Under the pieces are notes generated by a model. That model made no database searches. It was not told where the DNA came from and was given only the letters and a program-made list of their open reading frames with translations. From NCBI RefSeq assembly GCF_004571025.1, contig NZ_SPQT01000011.1:62001-126000 (forward strand): a DNA stretch of 64,000 nt, read 5' to 3'. The translations under genes and the position numbers were made by a program. Shown here piece by piece: positions 1-6,860 of the stretch. Within the stretch, counting starts at the first letter, position 1, and every line of letters starts with the position of its first letter. The stretch comes from Bradyrhizobium niftali. Lineage in GTDB: Bacteria > Pseudomonadota > Alphaproteobacteria > Rhizobiales > Xanthobacteraceae.

Positions 1-778
1 CGCGCTTCGGCCGCGCGGGGCCTTCCAGCGGCGCCGGCACATACCAGGGGTCGCGCACGTCGCGGGCCGCCATGGCCGCGAGCGAAATCCTGATGTCGTT
101 GACGGTGCGCGCCAGGGGGCCGGACACCGCCATGATCTGCGGGCCGATCGGACGCTCCGGCAGCGCCGGATTGAAGGCGGGGATGCGGCCGAGGGTCGGG
201 CGCAGGCCGTGCACGCCGCAGGCATAGGCGGGATAGCGGATCGAGCCGGCGATGTCGGTGCCATGGGCGATGTGGCCGATGCCGGCCGCGACCGCCGAGC
301 CGGCGCCGCCGGACGAGCCGCCCGGCGTCAACGCGGCATCGCGGGGGTTCTTGGTGTCGCCATGAACCAGGTTGGTGGTGAACCAGCGATAGGAGAAGGC
401 CGGGCAATTGGTGCGGCCGAGCAGGATCGCGCCGGCTTTGCGGAAATTGGCGACCACCGGGTTGTCCTCCCGCGCGATCAGGTCGCGCTGGAGTTTTAGG
501 CCGTTGGTGGTGGCAAAGCCCTCCTGGTCGACATTGGCCTTGATGGTGACGGGCACACCGGCCAGCACGCCGGGGTCCTCGCCCCGGCTAATTGCGGTAT
601 CGACGGCGTCGGCCTGCTTGAGCACGTCCTCCGGCCGGTGGTCGATCACGGCGTTAAGCTTTGGATTGACGGCGTCCAGGCGGTCGAGGCCGGCCTTGGC
701 CGCCTCCCTGGCGGACACCTTTTTGGCCTTGACGAGGGTGGCGAGGTCGGCGGCCGACAGGCGCCAGAGATCTTGCAT
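1..778 (-). CDS. Amidase signature-family hydrolase, partial (C-terminus beyond window start)
   Basis: The minus-strand frame stays open from an ATG at 776-778 to the left edge, giving 259 residues. Seen: the three parts of the amidase-signature Ser-cisSer-Lys triad, namely Lys80 in VTIKANV, the glycine/serine loop GGSSGG near 153-158, and the nucleophile Ser179 in GTDIAGSIRYP. Family members hydrolyse amides (GatA, indoleacetamide or acylamide hydrolases). The substrate cannot be told from this fragment; the usual GGS before IR is AGS here. The gene is followed on its 5' side by repeat R1. Family assignment is firm; the specific function is not. Confidence 0.85.
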   Translation of the reverse strand, partial: MQDLWRLSAADLATLVKAKKVSAREAAKAGLDRLDAVNPKLNAVIDHRPEDVLKQADAVDTAISRGEDPGVLAGVPVTIKANVDQEGFATTNGLKLQRDLIAREDNPVVANFRKAGAILLGRTNCPAFSYRWFTTNLVHGDTKNPRDAALTPGGSSGGAGSAVAAGIGHIAHGTDIAGSIRYPAYACGVHGLRPTLGRIPAFNPALPERPIGPQIMAVSGPLARTVNDIRISLAAMAARDVRDPWYVPAPLEGPARPKR

Positions 779-873
779 GACTTGCTCCGTATGACCGGCG
801 TCTTTTAGCGCCGGGAACGCGGCAAAGCCATGCGGATTTCGCAGGGGCGAAGGGCGGTTGTGGCTCGGATTGC

Positions 874-961
874 CGTCATTGCGAGGAGCCCTAGCGACGA
901 AGCAATCCAGACTGCCTCCGCAGAGAGACTCTGGATTGCTTCGCTGCGCTCGCAATGACGG
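874..961. repeat. Palindromic intergenic repeat, family R1, full copy
   Basis: A long imperfect inverted repeat: the left arm begins CGTCATTGCGAGG and continues to GAAGCAATCCAGA, and the right arm reads TCTGGATTGCTTCG then CGCAATGACGG. The same element recurs at 15808-15893 and 54547-54625, with a half copy at 58856-58888. It fills the gap between the amidase and the DUF6894 gene. It may act as a hairpin terminator or be a mobile REP/MITE-like sequence. Confidence 0.85.
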
Positions 962-979
962 TGGAGGGAGCCGGGGGCC

Positions 980-1237
980 TCAATGCCTGGTCGCGGACTG
1001 AACCGGCATGTCCAGCAACGCCTCGGTGAAGGGGAACTCCAGCACGACCTCGCCGTCGACGTCGGTGACCTCGATGACCGCCTCCATCAACGCCGGCTGG
1101 GTCCCCTCCGATTTCAGGACCTCCAGGATCATCTGGCGGGCGACCTCCCAGGCGCGATCGGGGTTGCGCAGGTCCTCGCCGTCGGGATCCACGATCAGTT
1201 CGTCGCCAATACGGGTGTTGAAGAAGTATCTGGGCAT
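980..1237 (-). CDS. Small DUF6894-type protein
   Basis: The product is 85 residues from an ATG at 1235-1237 preceded by GAGG. An in-frame TTG at 1249 is less likely because relatives begin MPRYFF, as this one does. The acidic protein has the pattern of the DUF6894 family common in Bradyrhizobium and Methylobacterium: an N-terminal MPRYFFNTRIGDELIVDPDG, then a helix (RAWEVARQMILEVL), then a C-terminal strand pair. The family's function is unknown. No signal peptide or membrane segment is seen. Neighbours give no functional clue. Confidence 0.75.
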   Translation of the reverse strand: MPRYFFNTRIGDELIVDPDGEDLRNPDRAWEVARQMILEVLKSEGTQPALMEAVIEVTDVDGEVVLEFPFTEALLDMPVQSATRH

Positions 1238-1501
1238 GCCTCGATCCAATGGGGTCGCCTGTAGCCGATTGGAAGCCGTTCCATCCTCACAACTGGTTTA
1301 TCCGGGACAGGGATCACGACCTATCGGCTATTTTTCTTATGTCATTGGCTCATCTTTAAGGCCGCAATACGCTCTCTTTGCAGTGCACCAATTCCGGCGG
1401 CCTACTACTTAGGTCGGGAAAATTTCACTGGCGAACTTTTCCCCCCGCAGTAGTTTAGCCCGTGGGCGGATACGTCCGAATTCATAAAAATGGAGAGCCA
1501 A

Positions 1502-1582
1502 ATGGCCTGGAAAGCCCCGAAGATCGTCGAAGTGCCCTGCGGCATGGAAATCAACATGTATGTGAGCGCCACCCGCAAGTAA
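1502..1582 (+). CDS. pqqA: PQQ precursor peptide PqqA
   Basis: A 26-residue peptide that is the ribosomal substrate for pyrroloquinoline quinone synthesis. Seen: Glu16 and Tyr20 in the E-x-x-x-Y arrangement (EINMY) that PqqE crosslinks, and a short basic tail ending ATRK. GGAGAG at 1492-1497 is a good ribosome binding site for the ATG at 1502. An in-frame ATG at 1490 would add four residues but lacks such a site. pqqB follows 148 bp later, with a hairpin in between. Confidence 0.95.
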   Translation: MAWKAPKIVEVPCGMEINMYVSATRK

Positions 1583-1645
1583 GCGGTTGGTGAGTTTGCG
1601 TTCTGCGCAGGTGGTTCTTTCGGTCGAGCACTCTCGGTTGCGCTG

Positions 1646-1674
1646 TCTTCCGGTCACGATGCGTTTCCGGAAGA
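1646..1674 (+). promoter_or_regulatory. Hairpin between pqqA and pqqB
   Basis: TCTTCCGG (1646-1653) and CCGGAAGA (1667-1674) are perfect complements separated by 13 nt; a G-U pair and a T-A pair extend the stem outward. It lies 63 bp after the pqqA stop and 56 bp before the pqqB start. It could stabilise the pqqA message or partly terminate transcription, giving more peptide than enzyme. The hairpin is seen; its role is inferred. Confidence 0.55.
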
Positions 1675-1730
1675 TAGATTTTGTGTCGACCTGAGATCCA
1701 CCTCGCGACGTTGCCTCCAGGAGACGGATC

Positions 1731-2660
1731 ATGCTTCGCGTCGTCGTCCTGGGCGCCGGGGCCGGCGGCGGAGTGCCGCAATGGAACTGCGGCTGCGAAG
1801 GTTGCCGCGCGGCCCGTGCCATCGGCGATGAGCTCTTGCGAACCCAGGCCTCGGTCGCCTTCAGCGGCGACGGCGAGCATTGGTTCCTGATCAACGCCTC
1901 TCCCGATCTTCGCCAGCAATTGAATGCCACGCCGCAACTGCACCCCAAGGCGGGGGCGCTGCGTCATACGCCGGTCGCGGGCGTGATCCTGACCAATGGC
2001 GAGGTCGATGCCGTGGCGGGGCTGCTGTCGATGCGCGAGGGCTCGCCCTTCACGATCTATGCGCATGAGAAGGTGCTGGCGATCCTCAGCGCCAACAGCA
2101 TCTTCAACGTGCTGAGCGAGAAGAACGTGCGGCGCCAGCCGATCGCCATCGGCGAGCCGTTCGAGCCGCGGCTGCCAGACGGTGCGCGGTCCGGGATCGA
2201 GGTGCTGCCCTTCGCGGTGCCGGGCAAGTCGGCCTGGTATCTGGAAGGCAAGGCGCATCCGGGCGGCGAGACCGGCGACGGCGATACGCTGGGCCTGAAG
2301 ATCACCGACAAGACGACCGGCAAGTGCTTCTACTTCATCGCCGCCTGCGCCGAAGTGACCGACGCGCTCAAGGCCGAGATCGACGGCGCCGCGCTGGTGT
2401 TCTTCGACGGCACGGTCTGGCAGGACGACGAGATGATCAGGGCCGGGCTCGGCTACAAGACCGGCAAGAGCATGGGACACGTCGCGATGTCCGGCGACGA
2501 CGGCGCGATCGCGCGGCTGGCCGATCTCGATATCGACAGGAAGCTGTTTCTGCATATCAATAACTCGAATCCGGCGCTGCTGCCCGCTTCACCCGAGCGG
2601 AAAGCGGCCGAGCAGGCGGGCTGGCAGATACCCGCGGACGGAACGGAGATCGTGCTGTGA
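1731..2660 (+). CDS. pqqB: PQQ biosynthesis protein PqqB
   Basis: 309 residues, normal for PqqB, a metallo-beta-lactamase-fold protein. Seen: the N-terminal VVLGAGAGGGVPQWNCGCEG segment with the family's Cys residues, the INASPDLRQQ strand, and the C-terminal HINNSNP segment typical of the family. PqqB has been implicated in oxygen-dependent hydroxylation of the Glu-Tyr intermediate before PqqC; older work proposed export. The start has an AGGAGACGG ribosome binding site. Its stop overlaps the GTG start of pqqC by 4 nt, so translation is probably coupled. Confidence 0.95.
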   Translation: MLRVVVLGAGAGGGVPQWNCGCEGCRAARAIGDELLRTQASVAFSGDGEHWFLINASPDLRQQLNATPQLHPKAGALRHTPVAGVILTNGEVDAVAGLLSMREGSPFTIYAHEKVLAILSANSIFNVLSEKNVRRQPIAIGEPFEPRLPDGARSGIEVLPFAVPGKSAWYLEGKAHPGGETGDGDTLGLKITDKTTGKCFYFIAACAEVTDALKAEIDGAALVFFDGTVWQDDEMIRAGLGYKTGKSMGHVAMSGDDGAIARLADLDIDRKLFLHINNSNPALLPASPERKAAEQAGWQIPADGTEIVL

Positions 2661-3436
2661 ATGCCGCATCACTAACTGGAATGACCGCGCTCTCGATCGG
2701 CAAGGACATCAGGCTCAACTCGGCCGAGGAGCTTGAGGCGACGCTGCGCCACATCGGGGCGACGCGCTATCACAGCCTGCATCCGTTCCATAAGCTGCTG
2801 CACGGCGGCAAGCTGAACAAGGGCCAGGTGCAGGCCTGGGCGCTGAACCGCTACTATTACCAGAGCACGATCCCGATCAAGGACGCGGTGGTGATCTCGC
2901 GCTTCCGCGACCGCGCCACGCGCCTGGAATGGCGCCACCGCATCGAGGACCATGACGGCGATGTCGGCTCCGAAGGCGGCATCGAGCGCTGGCTGAAGCT
3001 GACCGAAGGGCTCGGGCTCGACACCGCCTATGTGGAATCGACCGAAGGCATTCTCCCCGCCACGCGCTTCGCGGTGGAGGCCTATGTGCACTACTGCCGC
3101 GAGAAGAGCCCGCTGGAGGCGATCGCCTCCTCGCTCACGGAACTGTTCGCGCCGAACCTGCACGAAGAGCGGATCGCCGGCATGCTGGAGCACTATGACT
3201 TCGTCAATCCCGACATCATGAGCTACTTCAAGCGGCGCCTGGCGCAGGCACCGCGCGATGCCGGCTTCGCGCTCGACTATGTCAAGGCGCATGCCACGAC
3301 GCCGGAACAGCGCGCGCAGGTGTGCAACGCACTGATCTTCAAGACCAACGTGCTGTGGGTGCAGCTGGATGCGCTCCAGCACGCCTATGTCGAGGGCCAC
3401 ATTCCGCCGGGCGCTTTCGTGCCCAAGGCGAGCTGA
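2657..3436 (+). CDS. pqqC: Pyrroloquinoline-quinone synthase PqqC
   Basis: 259 residues. PqqC is the cofactorless oxidase that performs the final ring closure and eight-electron oxidation to PQQ. The all-helical TENA/THI-4 fold is recognisable from HSLHPFHKLLHGGKLNKGQV, RYYYQSTIPIKDA and the histidine-rich RHRIEDHDGD segment. The GTG start at 2657 overlaps the pqqB stop (GTGA); an ATG at 2681 would shorten it by eight residues. pqqD follows 12 bp downstream. Confidence 0.95.
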   Translation: MNAASLTGMTALSIGKDIRLNSAEELEATLRHIGATRYHSLHPFHKLLHGGKLNKGQVQAWALNRYYYQSTIPIKDAVVISRFRDRATRLEWRHRIEDHDGDVGSEGGIERWLKLTEGLGLDTAYVESTEGILPATRFAVEAYVHYCREKSPLEAIASSLTELFAPNLHEERIAGMLEHYDFVNPDIMSYFKRRLAQAPRDAGFALDYVKAHATTPEQRAQVCNALIFKTNVLWVQLDALQHAYVEGHIPPGAFVPKAS

Positions 3437-3448
3437 AGAGGAACCGTC

Positions 3449-3760
3449 ATGGCCGGGCCGCGTCATATCAGTGTCAGCGAGGCCAGCCGCCCCGTGCTGC
3501 CGCGGCATGCCAAGCTGAAATACGACGAGACGCGCAAAGTCTGGGTGATCCTGGCGCCGGAGCGCGTGCTGGCGCCGGACGAGATCGCGGTCGAGGTCTT
3601 GCAGCTCTGCAATGGCGAGCGTAGCGTCGGCGACGTCTCCGACCAGCTGGCGGCGAAATACGCCGCGCCGCGCGAGGCGATCCTGACCGACGTCATCGCC
3701 ATGCTCCAGGATCTCGCCGACAAGGGCTTCCTCACCGAGGCCCGGGAGAAGACGTCATGA
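3449..3760 (+). CDS. pqqD: PqqA-binding chaperone PqqD
   Basis: 103 residues. PqqD is the RiPP recognition element that binds PqqA and presents it to the radical SAM enzyme PqqE. The winged-helix fold is visible as HAKLKYDETRKVWVILAPER, then VLQLCNGERSVGDVSDQLA, then a final helix ending DLADKGFLTEA. It is a separate gene here rather than fused to pqqC as in Methylobacterium. The stop overlaps the pqqE start by 4 nt (ATGA), consistent with stoichiometric co-expression of the D-E pair. Confidence 0.95.
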   Translation: MAGPRHISVSEASRPVLPRHAKLKYDETRKVWVILAPERVLAPDEIAVEVLQLCNGERSVGDVSDQLAAKYAAPREAILTDVIAMLQDLADKGFLTEAREKTS

Positions 3761-4956
3761 GCGATGTGCTCGGCAGTCCCACCGTTCCGCCCGACGCCAG
3801 CGACAGCCTCGCGGTGCTGGAGAAGCAGCGCTCGACGGCCGAGACCTTTGGCATTCCGCTCGCCGTGCTGCTCGAGATCACGCATCGCTGCCCGCTGCAA
3901 TGTCCCTATTGCTCCAACCCGGTCGAGCTCGACCGCTCCGGCAAGGAGCTGACCACCGAGGAATGGAAGAAGGTGCTGAGCGAGCTCGCCGAGATCGGCG
4001 TGCTCCAGGTGCATTTCTCCGGCGGCGAGCCGACGGCGCGGAAGGACCTCGTCGAGCTGGTCAAGCATGCCAGCGACGTCGGCCTCTACACCAACCTCAT
4101 CACCTCGGCCGTGCTGCTGACGCGCGAGAGGCTGAGCGAGCTGGCGGATGCCGGGCTCTGTCACGTGCAGATCAGCTTCCAGGGCGTCGAGGAGGCCCCC
4201 GCCGATCGCGTCGCCGGGTACAGAGGCGGCCACCGCAAGAAGCTCGAAGTGGCAAAATGGACGCGCGAGCTCGATCTGCCGCTCACCGTGAATGCGGTGA
4301 TGCACCGGCAGAACCTGCACCAGCTCCCCGACATCATCCAGATGTCGATCGATCTCGACGCCGACCGGCTCGAGGTCGCCAACGTGCAATATTACGGCTG
4401 GGCGCTGAAGAACCGCGCCGCCTTGATGCCGACGGTGGCGCAGCTCGACGAGTGCACCCGCATCGTCGAGGAAGCACGCGAACGGCTCAAGGGCCGGCTT
4501 TCGATCGATTACGTCGTGCCGGATTATTACGCGCTGCGGCCGAAGAAGTGCATGGGCGGCTGGGGCCGGCAGTTCTTCAACATCTCGCCGGCCGGCAAGG
4601 TGCTGCCCTGCCACGCCGCCGAGAGCATCACCGGGCTCGACTTCGAATCCGTGCGCTCCAACCATTCGATCGCCTGGATCTGGCAGAACTCCGACGCCTT
4701 CAACCGCTATCGCGGCACCGGCTGGATGAAGGAGCCCTGCAAGTCCTGCGAATTCCGCGAGATCGATTTCGGCGGCTGCCGCTGCCAGGCCTTCGCGCTG
4801 ACCGGTGATGCCGCCAACACCGATCCCGCCTGCGCGCTGTCGCCGCTGCACGAGACCATCTTCAAGCAGGCCGAGCGCGAGGCCGAGGGCGAGACCAACC
4901 GCTTCCTCTACCGCAACTTTGCCGGTGGCACCCTGGAATCCGAGAATGGCGCCTGA
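3757..4956 (+). CDS. pqqE: PQQ radical SAM peptide cyclase PqqE
   Basis: 399 residues. PqqE forms the carbon-carbon bond between Glu16 and Tyr20 of PqqA. The radical SAM cluster motif CPLQCPYC supplies Cys45, Cys49 and Cys52, followed by the glycine-rich SGGEPTARKDL. The C-terminal SPASM region has its cysteines at KKCMGGWG, GKVLPCHAAE, CKSCEFREIDFGGCRCQA and DPAC. Length and motifs are complete. Its last 11 nt overlap the downstream hydrolase gene. Confidence 0.96.
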   Translation: MSDVLGSPTVPPDASDSLAVLEKQRSTAETFGIPLAVLLEITHRCPLQCPYCSNPVELDRSGKELTTEEWKKVLSELAEIGVLQVHFSGGEPTARKDLVELVKHASDVGLYTNLITSAVLLTRERLSELADAGLCHVQISFQGVEEAPADRVAGYRGGHRKKLEVAKWTRELDLPLTVNAVMHRQNLHQLPDIIQMSIDLDADRLEVANVQYYGWALKNRAALMPTVAQLDECTRIVEEARERLKGRLSIDYVVPDYYALRPKKCMGGWGRQFFNISPAGKVLPCHAAESITGLDFESVRSNHSIAWIWQNSDAFNRYRGTGWMKEPCKSCEFREIDFGGCRCQAFALTGDAANTDPACALSPLHETIFKQAEREAEGETNRFLYRNFAGGTLESENGA

Positions 4957-5932
4957 CGCCGACGCCGCCAGTTCGGTCAAACGCGCCGATCCCTTTGCGC
5001 CGCTGACCTCCGAGATGCTCGACGTCGGCGACGGCCACGAGCTCTATGTCGAGAGCGTCGGCCGCACCGACGGCATTCCCGCGATCTACCTCCATGGCGG
5101 GCCCGGCAGCGGCTGCCAGCCGGATCATCGCCGCCTGTTCGATCCCGACCGCTTCTGCGCCGTGCTGTTCGACCAGCGCGGCTGCGGCCGCAGCCGGCCG
5201 AAGGGCTCGCGCGCGCACAACACCACGGCGCATCTGATCGCGGACATGGAAAAGATCCGCGAAAAGTTCGGCTTCGAACGCTGGATCGTGGTCGGCGGCT
5301 CCTGGGGCGCGACGCTGGCGCTGGCGTATGCAGAGGCGCATCCCGAGCGCGTCCGCGGCATCGCGCTACGCGCGACCTTCCTGGGCACGCGGGCGGAAGT
5401 CGAAGCCGGCTTCACCGTGCGCCTGCCGCAGTTCTATCCGGCGCTGCATGAAGATTTTCTCAGCGTGCTGCCGCCCGAGGAGCGGGAGCGGCCGGTGGAC
5501 GCCTATTGGCGCCGCATCCTCGACGCCGATCCGGCCGTGCACGGTCCGGCGGCGCGGGCCTGGCACGATACCGAGCGCGCCCTGTCCGAGCACAAGCCCG
5601 CAAGGACGCGGCTCGACCTCGCCTCGTTGAACGTCTGGCGCACGTTGCCGGCGACGCCGTTCATGGAAGCGCATTACTTCGTCAACGACAGCTTCATGAC
5701 CGCAAACCAGCTGCTGCAGAATGCGGAGAGGCTCGCCGGCATTCCCGGCATCATCGTGCAGGGCCGCTACGATCTGTTGTGTCCTCCTGAGACATCCGAG
5801 CGGCTGACGAAAGTCTGGCCGGGTTCCGAGATTCGCATCGTGGAAGAAGCCGGGCATTCGCTCTATGATGCCGGCGTGAGGGACGCGGTCATGAAGTCGA
5901 TCGCCGACCTCGCTTCGAAGACCGCGCGATGA
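4946..5932 (+). CDS. Prolyl aminopeptidase-type alpha/beta hydrolase
   Basis: 328 residues from the ATG at 4946; the frame is open further upstream, but that part is pqqE in another frame. The family signature is clear: oxyanion segment YLHGGPGSGC, the DQRGCGRS segment, nucleophile elbow GGSWGATLAL, and probable Asp in GRYDLLCPP and His in EEAGHSLYD. Proline iminopeptidases release N-terminal proline from peptides. The 11-nt overlap with pqqE puts it in the pqq operon. No pqqF/pqqG-like protease is in the window, so a part in trimming PqqA is a reasonable but unproven idea. A general peptidase is equally possible. Confidence 0.85.
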   Translation: MAPDADAASSVKRADPFAPLTSEMLDVGDGHELYVESVGRTDGIPAIYLHGGPGSGCQPDHRRLFDPDRFCAVLFDQRGCGRSRPKGSRAHNTTAHLIADMEKIREKFGFERWIVVGGSWGATLALAYAEAHPERVRGIALRATFLGTRAEVEAGFTVRLPQFYPALHEDFLSVLPPEERERPVDAYWRRILDADPAVHGPAARAWHDTERALSEHKPARTRLDLASLNVWRTLPATPFMEAHYFVNDSFMTANQLLQNAERLAGIPGIIVQGRYDLLCPPETSERLTKVWPGSEIRIVEEAGHSLYDAGVRDAVMKSIADLASKTAR

Positions 5933-5945
5933 GAGGACAAGAAAA

Positions 5946-6623
5946 ATGCCGCTCGCCGGGAAAGGCATGCTGCTGACGTCGATGAATATCGACGCGGCCG
6001 ATGAGGCCGATTTCAACCGCTGGTACGACCGCGAGCATCTGGAAGAGCGTGTCGCGATCGAGGGATTCCTGGAAGCACGGCGCTATGTCGCGCACGCCGC
6101 CAATCCCAGATATCTCTGCCTCTATTCGACCGCGACGCTCGACGTGCTCGACAGCCCCCCTTACAAGGCGCGGCTCGCGAGCCCGACCGACTGGTCGCGG
6201 CAGACCATGGCGCGTTTCAAGGACATGCTGCGCGTCGTCGCGCGCGTCACCATCAGCAACGGCACCGGACGCGGAGCTGCACTCGGCGTGGTGCGGCTGC
6301 GGCCGACGCCGGGCAACGCCGCGCCATGGCGTGATGCACTGCAAGAAAAGCTGACGCCGGAAAAGCGCGACGGCATCATCTCGATGCATCTGCTCGAGAG
6401 CGAGCCGGAATTGTCGGGTGCAACGGCGGATATCCCGGCCGTGCGCAACGAAGGTGCACGCGACTGGTTCGTGCTGATCGACGGCACGCATGTCGGCGCG
6501 GTCTCGGCTGTCATTGCCGAACGCTTCACCGGCCCCGCCGCATCGCCCTTCCCGCTTCCCGTCTCCGTCGGTACCTACGCGCTGATGTGGGACCTTGCGA
6601 AGTGCGACATCGCGCACCGCTAA
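5946..6623 (+). CDS. Unknown protein with two putative ferredoxin-like (Dabb/EthD-like) halves
   Basis: 225 residues, not recognised by name. The N-terminal half has the pattern FNRWYDREHLEERVAIEGF then ARRYV, seen in dimeric alpha-beta barrel proteins related to EthD. The C-terminal half repeats the logic (strand GVVRLRPTPG, helix APWRDALQEKL, strand IISMHLLESEPE), suggesting an internal duplication. No signal peptide or transmembrane segment is seen. It starts 13 bp after the hydrolase, so it is probably the last gene of the pqq transcript. Its function is unknown. Confidence 0.65.
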   Translation: MPLAGKGMLLTSMNIDAADEADFNRWYDREHLEERVAIEGFLEARRYVAHAANPRYLCLYSTATLDVLDSPPYKARLASPTDWSRQTMARFKDMLRVVARVTISNGTGRGAALGVVRLRPTPGNAAPWRDALQEKLTPEKRDGIISMHLLESEPELSGATADIPAVRNEGARDWFVLIDGTHVGAVSAVIAERFTGPAASPFPLPVSVGTYALMWDLAKCDIAHR

Positions 6624-6660
6624 CGCGCCTACATGCACCGCAACATATTGCACCGCCACA

Positions 6661-6695
6661 TGCGTGCGCGCAGCCGTTAATGCTGTGCGCGCGCA
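6661..6695. terminator. GC-rich hairpin after the pqq operon, possible terminator
   Basis: A 14-bp stem (6661-6674 with 6682-6695, two G-U pairs) with a 7-nt loop lies 38 bp past the last gene. No T-tract follows, so intrinsic termination is uncertain. Confidence 0.4.
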
Positions 6696-6725
6696 GCTCC
6701 CATGAAAGCGGGTGATCCCCCAAAT

Positions 6726-6754
6726 TTGCCGTTGTACTTCGGACCGGTTCTAAT
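6726..6754 (+). promoter_or_regulatory. Candidate sigma-70 promoter of the 2-oxoacid oxidoreductase operon
   Basis: TTGCCG (6726-6731), a 17-nt spacer and TCTAAT (6749-6754) match the housekeeping consensus at 4/6 and 5/6 positions. The -10 is 107 bp upstream of the 6861 start. Confidence 0.4.
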
Positions 6755-6764
6755 AAGCTAACTC

Positions 6765-6776
6765 AATGACGTCATT
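6765..6776. promoter_or_regulatory. Perfect 12-bp palindrome, candidate operator
   Basis: AATGACGTCATT is a perfect palindrome starting 10 bp after the candidate -10. The symmetry extends to 16 of 18 bases. The position suits a repressor site near the transcript start. The regulator is unknown. Confidence 0.4.
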
Positions 6777-6860
6777 CAGAAACCAGATCGACGCGCGTTA
6801 GCGTTCGCCAAGCTCAAGAAAAGGCCGCGGGGTCTTTGGGCCTGCGCGGACAGGGTAGGA

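Noticed and set aside
3463-4980. 505-codon open frame antisense to pqqD/pqqE
   Set aside because: It mirrors the third-position GC bias of the real genes; the product is Ala/Gly/Arg/His/Val-rich without a recognisable domain, while the plus strand encodes complete PqqD and PqqE.
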